Part shown: positions 8,415 to 15,796 of the stretch, piece by piece
Position numbering within the stretch: position 1 is the first letter of the stretch
Layout of the letters: every line of letters begins with the position of its first letter
Position numbers and translations under genes: made by a program
Assembly: GCA_946408345.1 (NCBI GenBank)
Contig: CAMJRR010000001.1
Coordinates: 239,276-303,275, forward strand
Direction: 5' to 3'
Length of the DNA stretch: 64,000 nt
From: an uncultured Bacteroidales bacterium
Lineage (GTDB): Bacteria > Bacteroidota > Bacteroidia > Bacteroidales > F082
Notes under the pieces: generated by a model
What the model saw: the letters and a program-made list of their open reading frames with translations, nothing else
The model's database searches: none
Told to the model about the DNA's origin: nothing

Positions 8415-8691
8415 CGTGAAGCCTCTTGGCGACCTCATAAAGGAATTCTATGAGCAACATCGAGGTGCAGAGTATTTGGACGAAGTCAAGCTCATCAATT
8501 CATGGCCACAAGTTGTAGGTCCATTCATAGCCTCGCACACTATTGATCTTTCCATTAAAAACGGAGTGCTTTTTGTCCGCGTCGATAGTGATGCGCTTCG
8601 CAGTGAATTGAGCTATTCCACGTCTTTGTTGTTGAAGAACTTGAATGAGATGGTGGGGAAGGAGCTTGTCAATGAGATTGTGTTGAATTGA
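8401..8691 (+). CDS. DUF721 / DciA-like protein
   Basis: 96 aa from ATG 8401. DUF721 family: KLINSWPQVVGPFIASHT and LFVRVDSDALRSELSY are typical. Relatives named DciA load or interact with the replicative helicase DnaB in bacteria lacking DnaC, so a replication role is plausible but inferred. The start is preceded by GGAGGTG at 8391-8397, one of the few clear Shine-Dalgarno sites here; a GTG at 8395 would add two residues. Overlaps the recF 3' end by 14 bases, so probably translationally coupled. Ends three bases from the stop of the convergent nuclease gene. Confidence 0.85.
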   Translation: MVYFDVKPLGDLIKEFYEQHRGAEYLDEVKLINSWPQVVGPFIASHTIDLSIKNGVLFVRVDSDALRSELSYSTSLLLKNLNEMVGKELVNEIVLN

Positions 8692-8694
8692 CCA

Positions 8695-11592
8695 TCACCG
8701 CTTGCAAATCAGCCTAAACTCGCAGTAGCTGCATCTTTTGTCGTCTTCAGCTTGCACAAACGGAATCTCGGTGTCTAGCATTTCGCTTACGACGGCCTCA
8801 AGCATGGCTTCCATGTCACATACGAAAGAATTATCCTCCAAAAAGTTAGGGTCGGCATTCTTGTCGTCTTTCTTTGGAGTCGCTTTTGATAGGCCAAATT
8901 CGATGTCGTGTGCGTACTTTAGACCATGTATGGCTGCGGTCACCTGATTGGGCATGATGCTCGGATTCTCTTTGACATACAAATACTTATAAAGTAGTAA
9001 TTGAAGTGCTTTTTCGGGAATTTGTTTCAGATAATCGAGGTCGCTTTCACTTTGATGGCGCACAGGAACCTTGAGGTCGGTGCTGCTCACATGCCCCGTC
9101 TTATAGTCGATGACTCGGATAAGACCACCAAATTGGTCGATGCGGTCGGTGCGGCCATAGAAAATGCAATCTCCATGAGAGGTTGGCAGGCTTGACCTCA
9201 ACTCGCCTTCGGTTTTCAATAGTATCAAAGTGTTGTTTTCCAATTGTTTGGAAGTGTAGCTGAGATAGTTCTTCTGTTGTTGCTCAATGGTGACACGGTT
9301 CAAGTAGTTGAAGCCCACATCGGGAAGGCCATTGGGCAAGTTTTTAGCTATTGAAAGGGCTAGTTTTTGTTCCCATTGAGGCTTGATGACTTTGTCAAAA
9401 AGTTCTTTGTCAATGAGTTGTGTTTTTCCGTCTTTCGGGAGATAGTCGGCAAACAGAAACTCTAGTGTGTCGTGGATGATGGTGCCTATGACATTGACGC
9501 CCGTGTCTTCCTCAACGCTATTGTCTTCAATTTGGGCGATATACCGCAGATAATACTTCAAAGGACAATTCAGATAGGTGGACAAAGCGGAAGGGGAGAG
9601 GCCTTTCTCTTCGATGAGGTAGTGGAGACGGTCTAAGGCATTGGATTTCTGTGCGCTAAGAGATTTTGCTTCCAATGAGGACTTGGCCGTGCTGCTGAAC
9701 GATTCTTCCTCAACCTTGATGTTGGTGTTCTTGGCCAGCTCGTGCTTGATTTGCAGGATGAATCGGCTGGCCTCGCCACCTGAGGTGTCGCCCAGGTTGT
9801 TGTAGTACAAGTAAATCTCTTTGCCGTTCTGAAGCAGGTGATAGAAGTGATAAGCCACTACAGCTTGGCTTTCGGTATAGCCCGGAAGGCCGCAGGCACG
9901 ACGGATGAACTGGGGAATGAAGCTGCCTCGCGACTTGTCGGGCGGCATGATTCCTTCGTTGACACTAAGGAGGTGCAACTGCTCGAAGTCAAGGTTACGG
10001 GTTTCGAGTATGCCCATGATTTGTAGACCATCAGTTTCGCTGCTGTTCATCTTCAGGCTTGTTGCCGATGACAGCACCCGATAAAGGGCTTCAAGGCTAT
10101 GCAAGTCTTTGATGTATCTTGAATTCTGCTCCACGACTTTTTGCAATCGACTAACGATTTTCCCGATTTCGCTGACTTGGTTGAGTAGGAACAAGTTCTC
10201 GTTTTGCTCTTGTTTCGATTGGATCAACTGCGCGATGAAAGCCAGCACTTGGTTGACGTTTTCCAGTAAGATGGCAGGTGAAGGTTTATCTTTATGGGTT
10301 AAGATAACCCTCAGAAACGCTTGGATGTTGGGTGCCTCTTGTAATGCATCAATATCCCTGTCCTCAAAGATGAACTTGCCGTCGTTTACCGCCTTGTATT
10401 TCCATCGGTTGAAAGCCTCAAGCTCGTTTGTGGGGAAGATGATTTTGATGATTTCGAGGTCCGTCAAGTGCAGGACGGTCCAAATGTACCAACCCTCGGC
10501 AAGGCGCTCCATGCCATTTTCGGTAATCTTTCGGGAGATTCTGCTATGGCGATATAGGGCAAAATACTCCTTGACCAGTTGGTTGACGGGTGTTTTAGCT
10601 ATCGGATAACCCATCGAGACTTTGAAACCCGAGTAAGACTTTGGAATGCCGTTCAATACGGGAATCAACAGGCTTTCATCAGCAAGGATGACGGCTTGTT
10701 TTTCATCATTCGTTTCTTCGAGTTTGGCTTGCAAGGCTTTGGCCTGTAGTGCGTTGCCACTAGCTTGGATGATGTGGATGGTCTTGGCTTCGGTGGTCAG
10801 CGCATGGGAGATGCCGTTTTCAATCCATTGTGGATGAACCTTTTTGTACTTCCTCGCAAAAAGACCCGCTTCATTGTTCTCGTCATCGACATAATAGGCA
10901 TCGTAATCGAACAGAATCTCAGCCTTTCCGTTTCGTAATAGTGTGTTGACGATGCGTTCTTCGGTGGTGGTCAGGGCGTTGAAGCCGGCGAAGATGATGC
11001 TCCGATGTCCAATCTTTGATAGCAGTTCGTCTTCACTTAATTCCGACAAATGTCTGGTAATCATGCCGTAATAGCCCTTGCCTTGCTCGGTCAGCCTTTC
11101 GCGGAGTCTAAGGTAATAGTCGTAAAGTGATTGGAAAAAATGGAGGTATTTCACTTCCTTTTCCTTGCTCTTCTCTTCGTCGAAGTTCCAGATTTCTAGC
11201 TTCTTGTTGTCCAAGACATAGTTGAACACATGTTTGGCATCGATGCCGTATTGGTCGATCTCGTCAAAGTCCTTTGCCATTTGGGAGGCTTGGCTACCGA
11301 AGACGCTGAGGTCGCTGTCTTGTTCCATGTGCAGTTCAGCGTCAATGTCGATAAGTTCAAACAGCAGGTCCATACTGTCGGCAAGAGCAATTCCGCTCCA
11401 TTGGGTGACGGCCTCCTCGATGGAAATCATCTGTGGTAGCCAGATGGTCTGGGCGCAGCTCGTTTTGAACGCGTTACGCAAATAGAAAGCCGCTCTTTTG
11501 TTGGGGAATACTACGGTCAGCTCCTGCTTTGTGAGGTCGTAGTGGCTTTGGATGTGGCTCGCCAGTTTGGATATGAAGGTGTCGGGACTCAT
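8695..11592 (-). CDS. AddB-like PD-(D/E)XK nuclease with Fe-S cluster motif
   Basis: 965 aa. The N-terminal half resembles an inactivated helicase of the AddB/RexB type (VVFPNKRAAFYLRNAF, LLSVNEGIMPPDKSRG). The C-terminal domain is a RecB-family nuclease: His707 (GTIIHDTLE), Asp816/Asp819 (GRTDRIDQ), Asp829 and Lys831 (IDYKTG). Four cysteines in the AddB arrangement, Cys676 (NCPLKYY) and Cys954/957/963 (CSYCEFRLIC), would bind a 4Fe-4S cluster that staples the nuclease domain. It probably works in double-strand break repair with an AddA helicase, which is not in the window. Third gene of an operon; its ATG overlaps the upstream stop as ATGA. Confidence 0.82.
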   Translation of the reverse strand: MSPDTFISKLASHIQSHYDLTKQELTVVFPNKRAAFYLRNAFKTSCAQTIWLPQMISIEEAVTQWSGIALADSMDLLFELIDIDAELHMEQDSDLSVFGSQASQMAKDFDEIDQYGIDAKHVFNYVLDNKKLEIWNFDEEKSKEKEVKYLHFFQSLYDYYLRLRERLTEQGKGYYGMITRHLSELSEDELLSKIGHRSIIFAGFNALTTTEERIVNTLLRNGKAEILFDYDAYYVDDENNEAGLFARKYKKVHPQWIENGISHALTTEAKTIHIIQASGNALQAKALQAKLEETNDEKQAVILADESLLIPVLNGIPKSYSGFKVSMGYPIAKTPVNQLVKEYFALYRHSRISRKITENGMERLAEGWYIWTVLHLTDLEIIKIIFPTNELEAFNRWKYKAVNDGKFIFEDRDIDALQEAPNIQAFLRVILTHKDKPSPAILLENVNQVLAFIAQLIQSKQEQNENLFLLNQVSEIGKIVSRLQKVVEQNSRYIKDLHSLEALYRVLSSATSLKMNSSETDGLQIMGILETRNLDFEQLHLLSVNEGIMPPDKSRGSFIPQFIRRACGLPGYTESQAVVAYHFYHLLQNGKEIYLYYNNLGDTSGGEASRFILQIKHELAKNTNIKVEEESFSSTAKSSLEAKSLSAQKSNALDRLHYLIEEKGLSPSALSTYLNCPLKYYLRYIAQIEDNSVEEDTGVNVIGTIIHDTLEFLFADYLPKDGKTQLIDKELFDKVIKPQWEQKLALSIAKNLPNGLPDVGFNYLNRVTIEQQQKNYLSYTSKQLENNTLILLKTEGELRSSLPTSHGDCIFYGRTDRIDQFGGLIRVIDYKTGHVSSTDLKVPVRHQSESDLDYLKQIPEKALQLLLYKYLYVKENPSIMPNQVTAAIHGLKYAHDIEFGLSKATPKKDDKNADPNFLEDNSFVCDMEAMLEAVVSEMLDTEIPFVQAEDDKRCSYCEFRLICKR

Positions 11593-12356
11593 TTCACTTG
11601 TGTGTTTAGGTAGCTTGAGGCGTGTTCCAGTTGTTCGGGCTTGCCCAAATCAAACCAATAATCGGGTTGGATGGGCTTCGAGACGATGCGGTTGTTTTTG
11701 GCCAAATTGAGGTATAAATCAATGACACTCTGAGGCTTGTATTCAAATTCGGCAAACAAATCACTCCTGAAGAAATGCAGCCCGCTGAAGGCCATTTCTT
11801 TAAGCGAAGGTCCCTGAGCCTGTCGAAGGGCCGACTTCGATTCATCAACCCATTTAAACTGTTTCTCAGACTTATTCATCCACCCAACAAGTTGGTCGTC
11901 ATCATCAAACAACAGCTTCCTATTTGTCTCCCTGTCTTGCGTCAACAGCCAAGCATCATCCTTGGAATCAATGAATTGAGCTGCCATTTCACGTAGATTG
12001 ACATTGCTGATGATATCTACATTATGCACCAAAACTGCTTTTGAATCCTTGAACAGGGGGGTGGCCTTGACGATGCCTCCGCCCGTGTCCATCAGCAGGT
12101 CGCGCTCGTCGGAAATCTGGATGACAGCATCGAACTTGTTATGCTTTACTAAATCAATGATTTGTTCGCCAAAATGATGCACGTTGATGACGATGTGATA
12201 GAATCCGTTGGCAATCAAATTCTCGATGCAATGCTGCAACAAAGGCTTGCCATTAAGTTCTACTAATGCCTTTGGCTTGTTTTGGGTGAGTGCTTTAAGG
12301 CGCGTGCCGAGGCCGGCGGCCAAAATCATTGCGGTGGTTCCGATTCTTGGACTCAT
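11589..12356 (-). CDS. MurU-like sugar-1-phosphate nucleotidyltransferase
   Basis: 255 aa. Nucleotidyltransferase signature AAGLGTRLKALTQNKPKAL at 13-31, then metal-binding Asp in VHNVDIIS. The start at 12356 gives an ATGA overlap with the upstream kinase gene. The pair (APH-type sugar kinase then nucleotidyltransferase) matches AmgK-MurU, which convert MurNAc to UDP-MurNAc in cell-wall recycling; substrate is inferred from gene order. Odd: residues 177-183 (LRQAQGP) are encoded by a copy of a dispersed palindromic repeat inserted in frame between the FKWVDE and MAFSGLHFF segments. A mannose-1-phosphate or other sugar-nucleotide role remains possible. Confidence 0.75.
   Translation of the reverse strand: MSPRIGTTAMILAAGLGTRLKALTQNKPKALVELNGKPLLQHCIENLIANGFYHIVINVHHFGEQIIDLVKHNKFDAVIQISDERDLLMDTGGGIVKATPLFKDSKAVLVHNVDIISNVNLREMAAQFIDSKDDAWLLTQDRETNRKLLFDDDDQLVGWMNKSEKQFKWVDESKSALRQAQGPSLKEMAFSGLHFFRSDLFAEFEYKPQSVIDLYLNLAKNNRIVSKPIQPDYWFDLGKPEQLEHASSYLNTQVK
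11811..11830. repeat. dispersed repeat CCCTGAGCCTGTCGAAGGG inside the MurU-like gene
   Basis: The sequence CCCTGAGCCTGTCGAAGGG with partly self-complementary ends (GGTCCCT...AGGGCC over 11809-11832) reads in frame as LRQAQGP on the minus strand. This motif is a familiar dispersed palindromic repeat in many bacterial genomes (recalled from general knowledge, not searched). It lies in a surface-loop position of the enzyme and keeps the frame open. Confidence 0.6.
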
Positions 12357-13807
12357 AAGCCAGTTTCCTCCGTGATTTTGCGTTCGATGTGGTTCAGTTT
12401 CAGATGGATGTCGGTATAGGTCGCCTTCAGCCATTCGTAGATGGTCTGGGCAAAAAAGACGGAGCGGTGCTGTCCGCCCGTACAGCCAAACGAGACCATC
12501 AAATTACTGAAATGCCGTTCGCGGTAGTTATCGACACTTTGTCCGACGATGCCTTTTACATGGTCGAGGAAGACATGGACGGGTGGCTTGGCCATGAGGT
12601 AGTCGATGACCTCCCAGTCGCGGCCGGTCTTGGTCTTATACTCGGGCTCACGACCAGGATTGGGTAGGGCACGACAGTCGAACACGAAGCCGCCTCCGTT
12701 GCCGCTGAAGTCGGCTGGGTAACCCTTCTTGAATGAGAAGCTATTGATAGTTACGGTCAGCTTGCCCGCAGGTGGAGCGATGAGCGCGGCATATTTGGCG
12801 TCCAACTTGTTGAGTTGGCTAATGACGCTTTGCAACTCAGGATAGGAAGTTAAAGGTGCTGCTTTCGAGAGTGCCTCGATTTCACGCAAGGCGTATGGGA
12901 TGCTCTCGATGAAATGAGATTTCTTTTGGATGAGGCCTCTAAAACCGTAAGCACCCAAAACCTGCATCAGTCTTAAGTAAACGAAATAAGGCTGGTAGGT
13001 GTCGAATTTGACGGCTTCTGGACTCATGTATTGTGACAATTCGGTCTTGTAATACCCGACCAATTCATCTCGTATGGCTTGCGGAATTTGCGCTTTCACT
13101 TGATAGAGCAGCGAGACCACATCGTAGTTCAAAGGACCTTTACGACCACCTTGGAAATCGATGAAATACAGCTCGCCATCCTTCACCATGATGTTGCGCG
13201 ACTGGAAGTCGCGGTACATGAAGAAGTCGCAGGGGGCTTGGCTGACGAAGTCGGCGAAGGCTTCGAAGTCCTTGCCCAAGCGCGTTTCGTTAAAGTCGAT
13301 TTCCTCGTGCGGCTTGACGAAATAGTACTTGAAATAGTTAAGGTCGTCGATGATGGCCTGACGGTCGAAGCGTTCAGTAGGGTAGGCTTTGCTGTAGTCC
13401 AGGCCTTGGTGACCCAGCACTTGAAGTTTCACCAAATGGCTCAGTACTTTTTTGTAAAGTTCGATATTGTTCTCGCCAAAACTACCTGCCATCAAAGCCT
13501 TCTGCACATGTGCAAACAAATTGTCATCGCCAAAGTCGCTTTGCAAATAGCAAGTCCTCTCTTCGTTTACGGCAAAGACCTCTGGCACATTCAATCCCAA
13601 GCCATAAAAATGCTTGCTGAAAGTGAGGAAAGCCTCGTTTTCTTCGATGTTGCTGCTATAGGTGCCAATCATGCTACTTTTTTCAGTAATGACACGGTAA
13701 TACTTCCTCGCCGAGCCTGACTCTGCGATGGGCTGGATTTCGTATGGTGTTTCCCCGATGGAACGGGTTAGATCGGCTAATATGTTTTGAATATCAGGGG
13801 CTTGCAT
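12353..13807 (-). CDS. APH-type sugar kinase fused to RapZ C-terminal domain
   Basis: 484 aa. Residues ~25-310 are an aminoglycoside-phosphotransferase fold: SARKYYRV nucleotide loop, catalytic YRDFQSRN (198-205; Arg replaces the usual His of HxD) and DFQ (217-219). Residues ~350-475 match the C-terminal domain of RapZ, with GCTGGQHRSV at 441-450 and the DCRALPNPG segment. The kinase half resembles AmgK, an anomeric MurNAc/GlcNAc kinase; in RapZ the C-terminal domain senses glucosamine-6-phosphate. I infer a peptidoglycan-recycling kinase controlled by amino-sugar level. First gene of an operon with the MurU-like and AddB-like genes. TAACTTTG -7 at 13833-13840. Confidence 0.8.
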   Translation of the reverse strand: MQAPDIQNILADLTRSIGETPYEIQPIAESGSARKYYRVITEKSSMIGTYSSNIEENEAFLTFSKHFYGLGLNVPEVFAVNEERTCYLQSDFGDDNLFAHVQKALMAGSFGENNIELYKKVLSHLVKLQVLGHQGLDYSKAYPTERFDRQAIIDDLNYFKYYFVKPHEEIDFNETRLGKDFEAFADFVSQAPCDFFMYRDFQSRNIMVKDGELYFIDFQGGRKGPLNYDVVSLLYQVKAQIPQAIRDELVGYYKTELSQYMSPEAVKFDTYQPYFVYLRLMQVLGAYGFRGLIQKKSHFIESIPYALREIEALSKAAPLTSYPELQSVISQLNKLDAKYAALIAPPAGKLTVTINSFSFKKGYPADFSGNGGGFVFDCRALPNPGREPEYKTKTGRDWEVIDYLMAKPPVHVFLDHVKGIVGQSVDNYRERHFSNLMVSFGCTGGQHRSVFFAQTIYEWLKATYTDIHLKLNHIERKITEETGL

Positions 13808-13832
13808 GAAATTTCATTGTTTTCTATTGTTG

Positions 13833-13840
13833 CAAAGTTA
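13833..13840 (-). promoter_or_regulatory. -7 element of the kinase-MurU-AddB operon
   Basis: TAACTTTG on the minus strand, 25 bases before the kinase ATG; exact TAnnTTTG match, no clear -33 element. Confidence 0.5.
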
Positions 13841-13880
13841 CAAAGAAAAATGAAAAAATGAAGTGTGTGATTCAAAATAA

Positions 13881-13927
13881 TGTGGCAAAATAATATAAGT
13901 TTTAGAATATTTTGTATTTTTGCCACA
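13881..13927 (+). promoter_or_regulatory. promoter and inverted-repeat operator of the XRE-ImmA-PIN operon
   Basis: Perfect 10-bp inverted repeat TGTGGCAAAA (13881-13890) / TTTTGCCACA (13918-13927), half-sites 37 bases apart start to start, about 3.5 helical turns. The right half overlaps the -7 element TATTTTTG (13915-13922). A dimeric repressor bound there would block the promoter; the XRE protein encoded 27 bases downstream is the obvious candidate. Confidence 0.6.
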
Positions 13928-13953
13928 CAAAAAGAAGTTAAAAAAGGGTCGAA

Positions 13954-14289
13954 ATGAACACAATCACAGGCAGAAATCTGAAAGCCTTGCGTGAGGCCAA
14001 CGGCTATACGCAAGAGAAAATGGCTGAATATCTTGGTGTTGGGCGTTCGGCTTACGCCAACTATGAGGCAGGCGAGCGCGAAACGCCTTTGGAGGTGCTG
14101 CAAAAGGCGGCGGATTTGTTCGGCTGCGAATTGGCGCTTCTCTTCGAGGAAGACGAAACGGCAGTCCGCAATATGCTGGTCTGCGCTTTCCGTGCTGATG
14201 ACCTTAGCGCTGACGATATGCGAGAAGTGGCCTCGTTCAAGAGCGTCGTGATGAATTATCTTAAGATGGAAAGGCTGTTGGGAAAATGA
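13954..14289 (+). CDS. XRE-family helix-turn-helix regulator
   Basis: 111 aa. Residues 5-62 form a Cro/CI-type HTH: LKALREANGYTQEKMAEYLGV followed by SAYANYEAGERETPLEVL. The tail (about 70-111) is acidic and helical and may mediate dimerisation or contact with the peptidase. The stop overlaps the next start (ATGA, 14286-14289), so regulator and peptidase are translationally coupled. By analogy with ImmR-ImmA pairs, it is probably the autorepressor that the next gene product cleaves or inactivates. A 10-bp inverted repeat overlaps the promoter. Confidence 0.88.
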   Translation: MNTITGRNLKALREANGYTQEKMAEYLGVGRSAYANYEAGERETPLEVLQKAADLFGCELALLFEEDETAVRNMLVCAFRADDLSADDMREVASFKSVVMNYLKMERLLGK

Positions 14290-15020
14290 AAAAGCTGAAC
14301 CTTGAAACGGCCGAAATCCTTGCAGGAAAGATGCGAAGCGAGTTGCTGCGTGTTTCCGCAACGGAGCCGCTCAATATGAAGACTGCCCTCCGTCAATTGA
14401 ATGTGATGACGCTCTATCGGCCCTTGTCTGATAAATTATTTGGATTGTCGCTGCTGACTCCTGACAAGAAACATCGATTCATGTTGGTGAACAGCAATTC
14501 GAGGCGGGGACGGCAGCACTTTACCATTGCGCATGAGTTGTATCATTTGTATTACGATGAGAATCCCCAGCCGCATTTCTGCGACAACTCCATCTATACC
14601 GATACCGCTGAGAGGTCGGCCAACCTGTTCGCTTCCGCTTTGCTGATGCCTAAAGAGGGCTTGCTGAAAAACATTCCATCCGATGAGATTGTCAGCAAGA
14701 GTGTCAGTATTGACACGTTGCTTCGGATGGAGCATCTTTATGGGGTTTCGCATCATACTTTGGTGGTGAGGCTGAAAGAATTGCATGTTATCAGTCCTGT
14801 GTCTGCAGACGCGCTGTTGTCGATTTCGATTACGCAGGAGGCAACTTTGCGGGGATATGATGTTGAACTCTATTCAAAAGGAAACGAAGGATTGGTCATC
14901 GGTGATTTTGGCTCCAAGGCTCGTAAGTTATTCGATGAGGAAAGAATTTCCGAAGGGCATTATCTCGAACTGCTCAACCTAATCGGCTATGGAGAAGGTC
15001 AAAATCATACTGGATGCTGA
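14286..15020 (+). CDS. ImmA/IrrE-family metallopeptidase
   Basis: 244 aa. Zinc-peptidase motif HELYH at 83-87 (HFTIAHELYHLYYDE) with the third-ligand region ERSANLFASALLMP at 109-122, the standard ImmA/IrrE layout. The C-terminal ~100 residues are unassigned and may hold a substrate- or partner-binding domain. Enzymes of this family cleave a partner XRE repressor after a stress or mobile-element signal. It sits between the XRE gene (ATGA overlap) and the PIN gene, whose start overlaps this gene's end by 32 bases, so all three are one operon. Confidence 0.87.
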   Translation: MKKLNLETAEILAGKMRSELLRVSATEPLNMKTALRQLNVMTLYRPLSDKLFGLSLLTPDKKHRFMLVNSNSRRGRQHFTIAHELYHLYYDENPQPHFCDNSIYTDTAERSANLFASALLMPKEGLLKNIPSDEIVSKSVSIDTLLRMEHLYGVSHHTLVVRLKELHVISPVSADALLSISITQEATLRGYDVELYSKGNEGLVIGDFGSKARKLFDEERISEGHYLELLNLIGYGEGQNHTGC

Positions 15021-15498
15021 CGTGTTGCTTCATTTCGCCAAGGCGGGACGGCTTAACATGTTGCCGGAAATATTGCCGGAATATGAACATGTCGTTTTGA
15101 GTACGGTATATGATGAGATTGGATCCATTCAAAACCAGTTGGACAACCAAATCTTTTTTCTGAAGAACATTTCAAAGGAGACGTTCAACCCGACAGGGGA
15201 GATGATGATCGAATATGCCAGGCTTTTGCAGACTTTTGGCAAAGGGGAGAGTGCTTGTATGGCCTATTGCCGTTATACTCACAATGTCATTGGCAGCAGC
15301 AATCTGAAAGACATTAAGGAGTATTGTGAAAAACAGCAAATCACTTATCTGACTACATTGGATTTCCTGTATTATGCGATGATGCGAGGAAAGATGTCGG
15401 TTGAAGAATGCGAGCAGTTTGTCAAGGATGTGGTGGCAAAAGGGAGTAAACTGCCAACGGTGGATTTTGGGAAGTATTTACCTAATGCCCTGATTTAA
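14989..15498 (+). CDS. PIN-domain-like protein, third gene of the XRE-ImmA operon
   Basis: 169 aa. PIN-like acidic residues: ILDADVLLHFAKA (Asp9/Asp11), the YDEI helix (Asp42/Glu43), GKGESACMAY (Glu87) and LTTLDFLYYAM (Asp125). This is the layout of DUF3368-type PIN ribonucleases, though the fourth acidic position is unclear. It overlaps the peptidase gene by 32 bases in another frame, a strong sign of coupled expression. I infer an RNase effector or toxin kept silent by the XRE regulator; no experimental precedent for this exact trio is known to me. Ends four bases from the convergent small membrane protein gene. Confidence 0.7.
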   Translation: MEKVKIILDADVLLHFAKAGRLNMLPEILPEYEHVVLSTVYDEIGSIQNQLDNQIFFLKNISKETFNPTGEMMIEYARLLQTFGKGESACMAYCRYTHNVIGSSNLKDIKEYCEKQQITYLTTLDFLYYAMMRGKMSVEECEQFVKDVVAKGSKLPTVDFGKYLPNALI

Positions 15499-15502
15499 TG
15501 GC

Positions 15503-15796
15503 CTATTTCTTTCCCCTCGTTTCAATCCACACCCAAAGCCGCCACATCAGCCAGCCCCAGGCGAAGAAGAGGACGTAGAAGATCCATTTTGGCACGGAAG
15601 TTTGATAGGCACCTTCGTGGTCGATTTCGGAGTATTGTTCGGTAGGGATGTCGGCATAGAAATAAGCGCCCGCACCAAAGTCGTAGCCTTCGACGAGGCC
15701 TAATTTGTTGGCCATAATCCAGCCAGCCAAAAACAAAGTGATTACCACCACCACGATGGTAATCACTTTGAATATCTTGTGGTTTTTGTTCATCAT
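15503..15796 (-). CDS. small two-TM membrane protein downstream of YeiH
   Basis: 97 aa. One hydrophobic segment at about 9-31 and another at about 70-90, with a ~40-residue loop between containing acidic and Tyr residues (GYDFGAGAYFYADIPTEQYSEIDHEG). A basic cytoplasmic tail (ETRGKK) ends it. Family not recognised. Its ATG overlaps the transporter stop as ATGA, so it is probably translated with the transporter and may be an accessory subunit. Confidence 0.75.
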   Translation of the reverse strand: MMNKNHKIFKVITIVVVVITLFLAGWIMANKLGLVEGYDFGAGAYFYADIPTEQYSEIDHEGAYQTSVPKWIFYVLFFAWGWLMWRLWVWIETRGKK

